From positions 1,330,001-1,342,500 of the forward strand of contig WPIO01000025.1 of NCBI GenBank assembly GCA_009760855.2: a stretch of 12,500 bases of DNA. Direction: 5' to 3'. Source of the stretch: Cristatella mucedo. Its lineage: Eukaryota > Bryozoa > Phylactolaemata > Cristatellidae. The notes beneath the pieces were generated by a model. The model searched no databases. It was not told the origin of the DNA and worked only from the letters and a program-made list of their open reading frames with translations. The translations under genes and the position numbers were made by a program. Positions 1-7,922 of this stretch are shown here, piece by piece; the stretch's first letter is position 1; each line of letters opens with the position of its first letter.

Positions 1-47
1 CCTTGGTCGGAGCGAGCACATTAACCACTGGACTAAATCAGCTCGGC
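1..47 (-). mobile_element. 5' head fragment of a tRNA-derived SINE, cut by the window edge
   Basis: Read on the minus strand, this stretch has a pol III A-box-like segment (TTAGTCCAGTGGTTAA, at 21-36) followed by GTGCTCGCTC and GACCAAGG. The same order, with close spelling, occurs in the plus-strand SINE head at 7570-7640 (ATAAGGTGCTCGCTC, then GACCGAGG). The B box would lie to the left of base 1, so the copy is incomplete here. It abuts satellite DNA at about 45-48, so it may have inserted into the array. A partial tRNA pseudogene is the alternative. Confidence 0.5.
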
Positions 48-1625
48 GATGGCCTCTGCTAGTCTTTCACCAGTCAGCCCTCGTATTTTTTCCAACTGTG
101 ACAGCTGCTATTTGTATTCTAGGTATCGCTCAACTGCGATTTTGATTCGAAATTATAAAAACAGCATCTGGGTTCAGCAACCAAATTTTACTCCACTTCG
201 CATTCGCGTTCTCATGCATTGACTTCCATTGGCACGGCCCAGCAAGCGGCCTCAAATATTCAAAATGCAATATAACTGCCATTTCTACAATTAGCTTCAA
301 GAAACTGTGACTTTATTTCACGTTTCAGAAAATAGTGTTCCTGATTTACCCATCGAAATGTCATGATATTTGGGCATAAGTGTTCTCGCACAATGGCCTC
401 CGAGAGCACGAGATCGCCCCAATGTTTTGTAACTGCGATACATCAACCGTTTGATCAATAAGCATCGCAAAGCTGTGGTTTGATTAGAAATTTTTTAGAA
501 TGGTGTTGTGTTTTCACAAAAAAATTTACATGCCGTTTTGCAAGCGCGTTCTTGTGCAGTGGTCTCTAATGGCCCGGGCCACCCTACATTTTCGGAGAGC
601 GATACTGCTTCCATTTCCACAATAAGCTTTGTGCAACTGCTGTTTTGATTCCAATTTTCGCAGGATGGTGTTCCGGGTTTACCCGTACAATTTCATGCAA
701 TTGTGCGTGCAATTTTCCGATGCTGTGGGTCTCCAATAGCCGGAGACAGCGAGCCTCCTTACATATTTGAACTGTGTACCGCTGCTATTTCCACTGTAGG
801 CGTCAGGCAACTGCGGTTTTGAATCCACATTAAATGAAGCAGTGTTCCTGGCTTAAAAAAAACAACAAATTCCAAGGCATTGTGAACGTGCGTTCTCATG
901 AAAATTGCCTCCGTTGGCTAGGCCTGGCGACCCCCTTACATTTTTGAACCACGATATGGCTGCCATTTTCACGATAATCACCGAGCAACTGCGTTTTAAC
1001 TCCAGCTTATACAGAGCGGTGTTCCAAGTGCAACCACCAAATTGTATGCGATTTCGCTTGCGCATTCTGGCCCAATATAGTCTCATATTGCCTTCCCTAG
1101 CGATCCCCTATAGTTCCGCACTACGATGCAGCTGCTATGTAAACAATAAGCGTCGCGAAACTGCGGTTGTGATTTCAAATGATATAAAAAGTGGTGTTCC
1201 AGTTTAGTCAGCAGATTTCCCGCCATTTTGCAAGTGCGTCCTCTTGAAACGGCATCTGACGGACCGGCCTAGCAAGCCACCCTACAGAATGCAATGCAGC
1301 TGCCATTTCCATAGTAGGCACTGCGAAACTTCAATTTTGACTTCACATTATATAGAACGGTTTTCCAGGTTTACCCACGAAATTTCGTGTAATTGCGCAA
1401 CCGCGTTCTAATGAAATGATCTCCAATGGGCCAGCCCATCGAGTGACCATGTAATTTCGAACTGCGATAAACCAGCCATTTCCAAAGTAAGGTTCCCGAA
1501 ATTGTTATTTAAAGCAATAACTACTGCACCCAGTGGTGCAAGGTAACCAAAGAATTTTGATTGCCATTAGGCAGTCGTGCTCTAGTGAAAATGGGGTCTA
1601 CCGGCCAGCCAACCAATTGCCCACC
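48..1625 (+). repeat. Diverged ~171-bp tandem satellite, about nine monomers
   Basis: A block reading roughly 'aactgcggttttgattc', 20-odd variable bases, 'ggtgttccaggtttaccc', 'aaatttcatgcaattg', 'gcgttctcatg', 'tggtctccaatggcc', 'agcgagccaccctacat', 'gaactgcgatac', 'gctgccatttccac', 'aataagcgtcgcg' recurs along the whole interval. Taking the CTG of the AACTG word as anchor, copies begin near 134, 305, 473, 637, 811, 989, 1161, 1329 and 1502. The spacings are 171, 168, 164, 174, 178, 172, 168 and 173. A partial monomer precedes the first anchor and the last decays by about 1625. Monomers differ at many positions and carry small indels, so this is an old array. The ~171-bp period is close to one nucleosome plus linker, as in many satellites. 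Short open frames here, such as 905-1207, have no coding value. Confidence 0.88.
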
Positions 1626-3717
1626 CTAAAAAATGTTCTTGCTACTCTACAAATTATTTCCGAGATGATCATTACTTATTTAAATATTCATAACAGCATA
1701 AACTATACATAAATTTGATATTAATATTCGGCCCAGATTTTTGCCTCGCGCATCCACTTAATATTTCATCACTCTACTCACTGGTCGAGCCTGAGCTCCG
1801 GAAACAACTTTACAGTTCTTAATTTTGGTAATGCACATTAGGTACGCAGACAGGTATGCGGCGTCAATGCAGCAAATACAGTGTGGTGAAATTCCTGGCC
1901 ATGCTTAGTTCATTTTCTATGCATCGCGAATCTGTACATCATAAGTAGCTGTTCATCATAGACTAAGAACAGCTCTGGAATATATTGCACACGGTACGAC
2001 AATGCATCAATTGAGTTTGTGCCGAATGTAGTGCAAGTCTTCTTGGTTGTGTGCATGTTTCGAATAATAGCATACAAATATATCTAAAATCAGGTTATGT
2101 TGCCAGCTTAAAAATGAATAAATTGCATGTAGTGCTCAATCGGAACATCTAAAATTGCTAGCGCATGTTCGCTTCAGTAAAGCCTCGCGTCAATGCCGGA
2201 GAGTGTTTCTTTTATGTCAAACATTTCTATAAACATTTCACTCATCAGCTCTTGAAGCCCATTTTGATTAATCGTCGATCACAAAAAACTAGAGATACCA
2301 TTCATGATTTACTAAAATATTTCAAAGGTGCTATAGGGATGCCAGTAAGGGATAGGTAAGAAATACTCGACCTTATTTATATTCGGGATGTCGGGATTGC
2401 TAAAGGCTCAGAGGGATCTAATTTCCTCGGAGAGGTTTGACAACTTGACGAGTCGTGTTGCATGAGACCAAATGCTCCTTCAGTACCTGACTTCCACAGC
2501 GCTACCAAATCTGTGACTTGGCGCGTTCGAGGTAGCCAGCAAGTCAAAGTGCACCACGGCGTTTCGGACGAACGATTGTGCCGAGTGCATTAATCACGTG
2601 ACCAACGTTTGCAATTTCGGCCCGAGCGAAACCGCTCCATGACATTACCAAGATTCTCGTTCGCCACATCAGTGGTCAGTTTCGAGAATTGCACCACGCA
2701 ATGATTGTTCGTGAGAACTTCCGCAACAGCGACGCACATTGCCATATCGCACCACTTGCCGTTCGATGGAAGAACGAGCAGTAGCAGGTGATGGCGAGGC
2801 ATTTTCGTTCTCAAAGCTAGCAGAGAAACGATGTCGCAGTGTCGATGGACAGTCTTTTGGCAATAGGCAAGGCTCTAGTAGCGGGCTGAAAACCTGGCCG
2901 CTCCCCCGCCGCCCAAAAAAGAAGCGAGCTCGCGCAGAGAAGGCAGTGAAAATTATTTCGTCAATGGAGTTCACGCTATGCCTAGTTGCACATTCGATGG
3001 CAATGTCGTCGTCGCAGCTGCTATTGCCGGGGCAGACTGTCGCAATTTCACAAGGATTAACTGAAGCGCAAATGCACTACCAACTAAAATGGTCTGGTTG
3101 AGTAATTGTATCCAATTTACTTATTGTTAATGGGGGCAGCAAGGTTTCTTAATTGACATATTTATACGCCATTAGTCGTGCAACGTTCGGCGAGAACGCT
3201 GCTGACGCATTACCGTACCGCATGCAATGCAGTCCAGAACTTCTCTTAGCAAACTACTTAAGGCGGACCACTTCACGCTCTCGTTGTCGAATATATTCAT
3301 AACGATCAAGAACTTCCATGACACTGTATTTGCTACATTACCGGTAACGTATGCCAGAATGTCCATTAGCTGGATAATGGACTGTAGGGCCGTTGCCCCG
3401 GCATACGCTCACCCCGGGAGTAAAGCGATGAAATATTATATGCCTGCACGAGGCAAAAATCTGAAGTACATATTAACATCAAATTATGGTAGATAGAGTC
3501 CCCGCTGTAAGAAAGATAAAACCTAAGGACTGATCGGCACGAGACTAATTATTGGCGTAGCAAGTTGATAGCGAAGATAGTGTCAAAGGGCAAGTGACTG
3601 GCAGCTTGGCGGACGCCTTGTTTAACTAGAAAGGCACGGAAAAGTCTCGGCTACCTTGCAACGCAGGGTGAAGCAATAATGACTTGAAAGCGTAGCTGTC
3701 CAATGCTGATATTATAC
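1626..3717. other. Spacer between direct and inverted satellite blocks; no gene recognised
   Basis: The first half, to about 2400, is AT-rich with several poly-A/T-leaning stretches. From about 2400 to 3100 it becomes more balanced. The longest open frame (2739-3101 plus, 120 codons) would encode a basic patch PRRPKKKRARAEK, but it matches no family I know. It has no clear splice context, and its length is within what chance gives in a window this size. No terminal inverted repeats, reverse transcriptase or transposase motifs were seen. If the two satellite blocks are arms of one element, this is its interior. Confidence 0.5.
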
Positions 3718-3940
3718 TTGCCAGGCCATCGGAGACCATTGCATGAGAGCGTGCATGTCCAAGCGAATGAAATTTATTGGGTAAACCTGGAATACTGTTC
3801 TCTATAATTTGGAATAAAAACTGGAGTTTCGCGAAGCCTATTGTGAAAATGGCAGGTGTATTGCAGATTGAATACGTAGGAAGGCTCGCTACCCCGGGCC
3901 GTCGGAGGCCTTAGCATGAGAACTCGCTTGCCCAAAGAGC
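3718..3940 (-). repeat. Inverted copy (~1.3 monomers) of the 171-bp satellite
   Basis: Reverse-complemented, this stretch reads the satellite motifs in the same order as the left array: gcgagttctcatg, ggcctccgacggcc, tagcgagccttcctac, cacctgccattttcacaat, aggcttcgcgaaactcc, 'attccaggtttaccc', 'aaatttcat', 'tctcatgcaatggtctccga' and 'tggcc'. It holds slightly more than one period. It is diverged to a similar degree as the left array, and no further units are recognisable beyond either end. It is therefore an isolated inverted block about 2.1 kb from the main array. Confidence 0.85.
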
Positions 3941-4100
3941 CGCTGCCTAAGTCTGATGGCCGTTCCGGAAGTCTTTTGGTTGGCGCTGTCGAGCATGCGC
4001 GGGCCTAAATGAAATGCTGTCGGTGAAGAAAAGCCGACCAGTGGGCGAAATTGCAGTACTTGTCTCGGCAGGCGATCACCAGTGCACTCTCGGCGAGATC

Positions 4101-4110
4101 TCTCGCGAGG
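4101..4110. promoter_or_regulatory. TCTCGCGAGG, near match to the TCTCGCGAGA promoter element
   Basis: The sequence matches 9 of 10 bases of the palindromic TCTCGCGAGA word known from CpG-island promoters of animals. It sits at the upstream edge of the island, about 1.1 kb before the candidate start codon. A single short match in CpG-rich sequence is weak evidence. Confidence 0.25.
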
Positions 4111-4211
4111 AGCAGTAATCGCCGTCCGCGATCATTTCCTTTTCGCGTGCCAATGCGGTTTAACGGTTGGCTACCACTAGGCTTCGCCTGATGAGCAGAT
4201 TTTATAGCGGG

Positions 4212-4217
4212 TATAAA
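4212..4217 (+). promoter_or_regulatory. Possible TATA box (GTATAAAGG)
   Basis: TATAAA followed by GG is a good TATA-box match. It lies just before the CpG-rich block, in sequence that is otherwise only moderately AT-rich. A start site would be expected about 30 bases downstream, near 4240-4248, where no strong initiator is evident. It lies about 1 kb upstream of the candidate coding start, so it could only serve a long 5' UTR or an upstream exon. Confidence 0.2.
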
Positions 4218-4629
4218 GGCCTCTGATTCAATACTGGGGAAGATGTTACCCAGAAGAGAGCGTCTGGGACTGCGACCGCAATGGCAAACAGCTGGTGCGG
4301 CGACGGCACGGCAGCGGCGGCGAATTGAGCCCATTTAAAATACTGCGAACCCGGGAGACGGTCCGCATGCATTGCGAAACTCGGCGCCGAGGTGTCGGTC
4401 AGCGGGTCTCTCCGCTCGCACCTGCTCAGCACTGTCCCGAGACGGGAGCGATTCACTCGCACGGCTCGAACCTGCCGCTCGTCCCGTAGGCGTCGGCTGC
4501 GGGTGCAGTAGCGCGACCGGCCGCCGCCGCCGCTTGGCCCGCCAATTGCTTCTCCAGAGATGCACTCGCGGCCCGGCAAAGCTCTTCGTCGTCGCCCGCT
4601 AGTCTACGTCCCGCATTTAGGGGTGCACC

Positions 4630-4630
4630 G

Positions 4631-4686
<56 letters not shown>

Positions 4687-4884
4687 CAGAGAGGGAGAGA
4701 GAGAGATACAGAGAAAGGGAGAGAGAGAGAGGGGAGAGAGAGAGAGAGAGAGAGGGGAGAGAGAGAGAGAGAGAGAGAGGAGAGGGAGAGAGAGAGGGGG
4801 AGGGAGAGAGGGAGAGGGGGGAGAGAGAGAGGAGAGAGAGAGAGGGAGAGAGAGAGAGAGAGAGAGGCAGAGAGGGAGAGAGAG

Positions 4885-4935
<51 letters not shown>

Positions 4936-5020
4936 AGAGAGAGGGGGGAGAGAGAGAGAGGGGAGAGAGGGAGAGAGCGAAGGAGAGAGAAGAGAAAGAA
5001 AAGAGTGAAGAAAGAAAGGG
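4630..5020 (+). repeat. (GA)n / polypurine microsatellite, ~390 bp
   Basis: The array is built of GA dinucleotides with GG and occasional AA interruptions. Only a few pyrimidines break the purine strand, at about 4687, 4707-4709, 4868, 4888, 4978 and 5006. The longest uninterrupted purine run is 4710-4867 (158 nt), followed by 4889-4977 (89 nt). Open frames across it translate as Arg-Glu repeats on the plus strand and Ser-Leu repeats on the minus strand, which is an artefact. It ends about 225 bases upstream of the candidate start codon. Mirror-repeat purine tracts can form triplex (H-DNA), and GA repeats bind GAGA-type factors in some animals; both roles here are inference. Confidence 0.97.
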
Positions 5021-5183
5021 GCGCTGGCTGGTTCAGCAGCTGCAGCTAGCCGTCTTTCAAGTCTGCGAACCCTCGCGGCCCGCCAGCTACCCGCAGCTGA
5101 GCTGTGCATCCGACCGAACCAGGGCGGCTCGGGGTAGGTGGGCGTGACTCCCTCTACCCGCAAACCGGCGCATGCGCACACAG

Positions 5184-5189
5184 TCAGTC
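5184..5189 (+). promoter_or_regulatory. Possible initiator (TCAGTC)
   Basis: The word TCAGTC matches the TCAGTY initiator best known in arthropods, with its A at 5186. Starting there would give a 59-nt 5' UTR and make the ATG at 5245 the first ATG of the transcript. It would also exclude the short upstream reading frame that begins with the ATG at 5172 and stops at 5193-5195. No clear downstream promoter element is seen at the expected spacing. The match is short, so this is suggestive only. Confidence 0.3.
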
Positions 5190-5244
5190 TGGTAGTGGGA
5201 GTCGATCAGCTGCCGCCGCCGCCCCGCCGCAGCCGCCCGTGGCT

Positions 5245-5335
5245 ATGGCTCGAGCTCGCCAGTCCGCACCGCCTGTTGCCGTTTGGTTGGTGTTGGCGCT
5301 GGCTCGCCTCTCGGATGGCTGTCCGAAACGCGACG
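5245..5335 (+). CDS. Candidate first coding exon: signal peptide of an unidentified secreted or membrane protein (partial)
   Basis: The ATG lies in a good Kozak context (GCTATGG: purine at -3, G at +4). It opens 30 codons, MARARQSAPPVAVWLVLALA followed by RLSDGCPKRD. This has the build of a secretory signal peptide: an Arg-containing n-region (residues 1-10), a hydrophobic h-region (VAVWLVLALA, 11-20) and small or polar residues before a likely cleavage near 23-25. A cysteine (Cys26-Pro) would fall at the start of the mature chain. The exon ends after the first base of codon 31 at a strong splice donor, so the intron is phase 1, the phase typical after signal-peptide exons of modular extracellular proteins. 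It lies inside a CpG island, 56 bases after a TCAGTC initiator word. A CP-type mature N-terminus occurs in several extracellular families (leucine-rich-repeat proteins are one), but too little is present to name one. No second exon was found, so the product is unknown and a chance GC-rich ORF remains possible. Confidence 0.42.
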
Positions 5336-5341
5336 GTGAGT
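5336..5341 (+). other. Predicted 5' splice site (GTGAGT)
   Basis: The context ACG|GTGAGT matches the intron side of the metazoan donor consensus at all six bases. It sits directly after the signal-peptide codons and gives a phase-1 intron. If it is not used, the frame continues open as Arg/Ala-rich sequence of no recognisable fold up to about 6180, which favours real splicing here. Confidence 0.45.
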
Positions 5342-5792
5342 TGCCTGCCGCTCCTCGACCCGCGATCCTCGTGCCACCGTGCGTGCTCGACCGCCCTCGT
5401 TTAGCGCTGCCCAAAATCCGGCCGCCGCCTCTAGCCCCCCAAGGGTGGTGCGTCGACGGCGGCGGGCGGCGGGCGTCGGGCGTCGAGCGCTCGCTGCGCT
5501 GTTGCGACGCCGGGCGACGTCGTCAACGTTCGGCAGACCGCCGGTTCGCTGCGCGGCACCGCCCGGCGCTCTCGGCGCTCGCTCTCGGCGGCGCGGGTGG
5601 TAGGTTGGCCTGCAGAGGCTATGCGCGGCTTTGTCTGCGCGAGCCACGCCTATGCGGTGCCCACCCGCGCAGTGTGGCTGCGAAGCCAGCAGGCACGGCC
5701 GGCGCAGGCAGCGACCCTTTTCGGGAGCAACGCGCTGGGTGCCCAACGGCTGACTCACCCTCGGCCTGGCCGGCACGGACGGCTTCAGGTTC

Positions 5793-5833
5793 GGTGGCGG
5801 CGGCAGCGGCGGCAGCGGTGGCGGCCGGCGGCG
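5793..5833 (+). repeat. Short GGC/GGCAGC trinucleotide-type repeat
   Basis: The segment is an imperfect run of GGC units with CAGC, GGT and GGCC variants. It lies in the 3' half of the CpG island, downstream of the predicted donor, so it is probably intronic. It is G-rich enough to be a weak G-quadruplex candidate. Confidence 0.7.
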
Positions 5834-6004
5834 TGGCCGATGCACGCCGCCTCAGCTGCCAGCGAGGCGATGCGGTGCGACCCCGCCCCCTGCCTCGGGC
5901 CAAGGCGAAACGAGTCGCACGCGTCTCGATGACGTGTGGGCGACGGCGTCTCGGCGAGAGCGGCCGGGCAGCACCAGTGCGACTGCTGCATTGTGCTGTG
6001 CGGG

Positions 6005-6022
6005 CTGCGGCTGCGGCTGCGG
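6005..6022 (+). repeat. Three tandem CTGCGG hexamers
   Basis: Three exact copies of CTGCGG run head to tail, followed by the near-inverse CAGCCG. This is a local slippage product in the GC-rich block with no evident function. Confidence 0.7.
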
Positions 6023-6240
6023 CAGCCGAGCGGCCGACATTCGCTCGCCGGGCGCAGGCGCCTGCGTTCGGGCTCTCGTATCGGCGCCTCGGGCTCTCTC
6101 TTCCGACTCGTTTCGGCTTCGCGCTGCGGGCGCCCGAGCTCGACTGTCTCGGCGAGGTGCCGCATCGGGCCGCGCGCTAGCGCGGCCCAAGTTGAGCTTA
6201 CTGATACCCACGCGTGGCCAGCGCCACCTGCGAGAACTAT

Positions 6241-6864
6241 CATGCTTTTTCGGTTCGGCATCGCAGTTGTTTAATTAGTTATGCCGGGGCTTCAAGGCAA
6301 TACCAAATTGTTTCCACGCCTGTACCGGACGTAGGGGAGGCGGCTCAACTGGCTCCGTCCCTTTTCCTGGCAGTACTTCCAACTGGCCCGGCAGGGCACA
6401 CCCCTCGAGTCTTTCTACGTCGATTGCCTGTCTCAGGAGGTAAGGTCTGGCCCCGATTTTCGGCTACTTACGATCGCGCCAGGACTAATGGTACTTTGGT
6501 AAAGAGGACGTTTACTGTCACCTATTCGATCCGGATTGATTTGTAGTAAAGTCGTGGGCCAGTACTTTGTTCCAAGCCTTGGACTGCTATCCCTCCAGGA
6601 TCCCGCCTGCTGAGCATTCAAACGGTCGTCGGTACCGGATGCTCTGGCTGACTGCTGGCAGCTGTCGCGGTCAGCTGGTATTCAAGCCACCGTGCTAGTG
6701 CTGAAGCTGAGACGCTGGAATGCGACGTGTCCCAGAGAGGACCTCTCAGGCCAGCGTTGCCTCGATCCTGCCCTAGTATTTAATTAAGCAGCTGCTGGAA
6801 CACGTAAGGCACACAAAGGCCTCTTCTGGGACGACACCAGGTGAGCTCTCCTGCCCCTGTCTAG
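6241..6864. other. Post-island sequence, probably intron; no exon identified
   Basis: Composition returns to moderate GC and no frame stays open meaningfully. There is a strong-looking donor (CCAG|GTGAGC, GT at 6841-6842) and a weaker one (CAGGAG|GTAAGG near 6441). No matching acceptor or coding frame precedes them. The frame ending in codon CAG before 6841 meets a TAA only 11 codons upstream. A non-coding 5' exon ending at 6840 cannot be excluded. Confidence 0.4.
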
Positions 6865-7055
6865 GTGTGTGTGTTTGTGCCCGTGTGTGTGTATATATGA
6901 GTGTGTGTGTGTGTGAGCCTGAGTGTGTGTGTGTCTTTGTTTGTGTTTTCGCGCGCGCGTGTGTGTGTGTGTGTGTGTGTGTGTGAGTATTTATGTGTGT
7001 GTGTGTGTGTCTGCGCGTGTGTGTGTTTGTTTGTGTTCGCGCGAGCGGGCGCGCG

Positions 7056-7094
<39 letters not shown>
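6865..7094 (+). repeat. (GT)n microsatellite cluster with CGCG interruptions
   Basis: Several TG runs are joined by short variants (TTTG, AGTATTTATG, CGCGCGCG, GCGCGAGCGGGCGCGCGC). The final pure run is about 7060-7094. Alternating purine-pyrimidine TG mixed with CG is the sequence class most prone to Z-DNA. Frames reading Val-Cys repeats across it are artefacts. The complementary CA cluster lies at 9071-9188. Confidence 0.97.
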
Positions 7095-7095
<1 letters not shown>

Positions 7096-7569
7096 CGGAC
7101 AGCAGTTGTACACGAAAGTATCGCTAATCGGTTGACCGGCTTCCTGTCCAGCCTTTGTTAAATGCTTAGAAAGGGATATAGCGGTTCTCTAGCAGAGCTC
7201 TACATATTTGGTATCGCGACAGCTATTGAGTTGTACCAGCGAATAGTGTAGGGAGTCAGCCGGCTCTTGGCAGTGAACCAGGTTGGTGGTGGATCCATAC
7301 GATTTATTTCGGTGCTATGGCTGGCTACGCACAGCTCTGCTATCACTCACCTGCTCGATTGAATACTGCGGCTCTTGCTTAATAAATTAAAAGCACGAAA
7401 ACTTGTTTGCTCTTCTGCATGCTTTGAACACTTGTTCTCATGGTTCTACTGTATGTGGCATCATTATTCAAACTTCTTTTTGCCGAGTCATGCTTTCAAC
7501 TTTGATAAGGCACACGTCAAACTTGCACTTGATATCCACCGGTACTTGCTTTATTCGCTCCCTGTACTA
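7095..7569. other. Unique-looking non-coding stretch
   Basis: I see no repeat family, RNA gene or credible coding frame here. The plus-strand frames at 7375-7683 and 7403-7645 run into the SINE head that follows and are unlike known proteins. An AATAAA at 7380-7385 has no gene attached to it. Confidence 0.4.
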
Positions 7570-7640
7570 CTGGGCCGTGATAGCCCGGGTGATAAGGTGC
7601 TCGCTCTTCACGACCGAGGTCGTGGGTTCGAATCCGAAGC
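7570..7640 (+). mobile_element. tRNA-derived SINE head with A and B boxes
   Basis: An A-box-like segment (TAGCCCGGGTG, 7581-7591) is followed 34 bases later by a perfect B box (GGTTCGAATCC, 7625-7635), the normal internal pol III promoter spacing. The anticodon-arm and T-stem pairings are imperfect, so this is not a working tRNA gene. The core, CCGAGGTCGTGGG plus B box, is nearly identical to that of the minus-strand SINE at 9797-9955 (CCGAGGTCGTGGG then CTCGAGCC), and the A-box side matches 1-47. The usual tail with the AAAGCGCC hairpin is absent here, so the copy is truncated or belongs to a subfamily. Confidence 0.72.
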
Positions 7641-7709
7641 GTTAGTGATAGCTGTTCAGGCTCTTCTGCCGCTATCCAAATGACGCTGCCACATCAGCTA
7701 GTATAAATA

Positions 7710-7880
7710 CTGTCGACTCCGCATATAAGAATATCGGATATAGGAATACTCCACATATAAGAATATAATTCCGAGCCCAGATTTACTCTAGCTATACTCT
7801 CACTCCGAAAAAGGGAATACTCTGCCTATAAGAATGGCTATTAGCCTACCCGAGCGTATCCTTATAAGTGGAGTCGAGTG
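7710..7880. mobile_element. 171-bp MITE with ~26-bp terminal inverted repeats and TA duplication (pogo/Tigger-like)
   Basis: The left end (CTGTCGACTCCGCATATAAG, then aatatc) is the imperfect inverse of the right end, whose complement reads CACTCGACTCCACTTATAAG then gatacg. Both ends abut TA dinucleotides (7708-7709 and 7881-7882), the target duplication of Tc1/mariner-superfamily elements. Termini beginning C-A/T-G/C-TCGACTCC resemble those of pogo/Tigger-type families as I know them. The interior repeats the terminal motif: ACTCCRCATATAAGAATA at 7717 and 7748, and a variant ACTCTGCCTATAAGAAT at 7819. No transposase is encoded, so movement would have depended on a partner element elsewhere. 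Confidence 0.78.
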
Positions 7881-7922
7881 TATAATATATATATATATAT
7901 ATATATTTATTTATTTATATAC
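7881..7922. repeat. (AT)n / ATTT microsatellite
   Basis: A run of TA dinucleotides passes into ATTT units directly at the right end of the MITE. The MITE may have inserted into a TA-rich site, or the run may have grown from the duplicated TA. Confidence 0.9.

Larger units (their letters stand above)
3941..4269. other. Transition from repeat DNA to CpG island
   Basis: There is no gene here. CpG density rises from left to right. Two promoter-like words are present (4101-4110 and 4212-4217), listed separately. The minus-strand open frames across 4005-4579 overlap each other, extend into CpG-rich sequence and resemble no known protein. Confidence 0.5.
4270..6240. promoter_or_regulatory. CpG island, likely promoter and first-exon region
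   Basis: Apart from the GA array, the stretch is strongly GC-rich. CpG is abundant throughout, with many gcgcgg, ccgccg and ggcgg words, unlike both flanks. Composition falls back abruptly near 6240. Such a block is the usual mark of a promoter and 5' exon in animals with methylated genomes. The overlapping long open frames on both strands (5104-6180 plus; 5243-5845 and 5785-6261 minus) are Arg/Ala/Pro-rich and arise because stop codons are rare in this composition. Confidence 0.75.

Noticed and set aside
905-1207. 100-codon open frame within the satellite
   Set aside because: It lies wholly within diverged satellite monomers; neighbouring monomers carry stops in the same frame.
48-1625. CRISPR-like array of regularly spaced repeats
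   Set aside because: Similarity runs through the entire 171-bp period with no unique spacers, and the context is eukaryotic.
4453-5181. Long Ser-Leu (minus) and Arg-Glu (plus) repeat proteins
   Set aside because: These are direct translations of the GA microsatellite with no independent coding signal.
5104-6180. Long plus-strand open frame of 358 codons across the CpG island
   Set aside because: It begins with GTG, not ATG. It is Arg/Ala/Pro-rich without any fold, overlaps equally long frames on the minus strand, and contains a strong splice donor at 5336. Only 5245-5335 is kept as a candidate exon.
6841-6846. CCAG|GTGAGC as the donor of a coding exon
   Set aside because: No upstream acceptor with an open frame: the frame meets a stop 11 codons upstream. 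A non-coding exon remains possible but unsupported.
6901-7161. Val-Cys-rich open frames
   Set aside because: Translation of the GT microsatellite.
7570-7640. Functional tRNA gene
   Set aside because: The A and B boxes are good, but the acceptor, anticodon and T stems do not pair properly, and related degenerate copies exist in the window, so it fits a SINE head.
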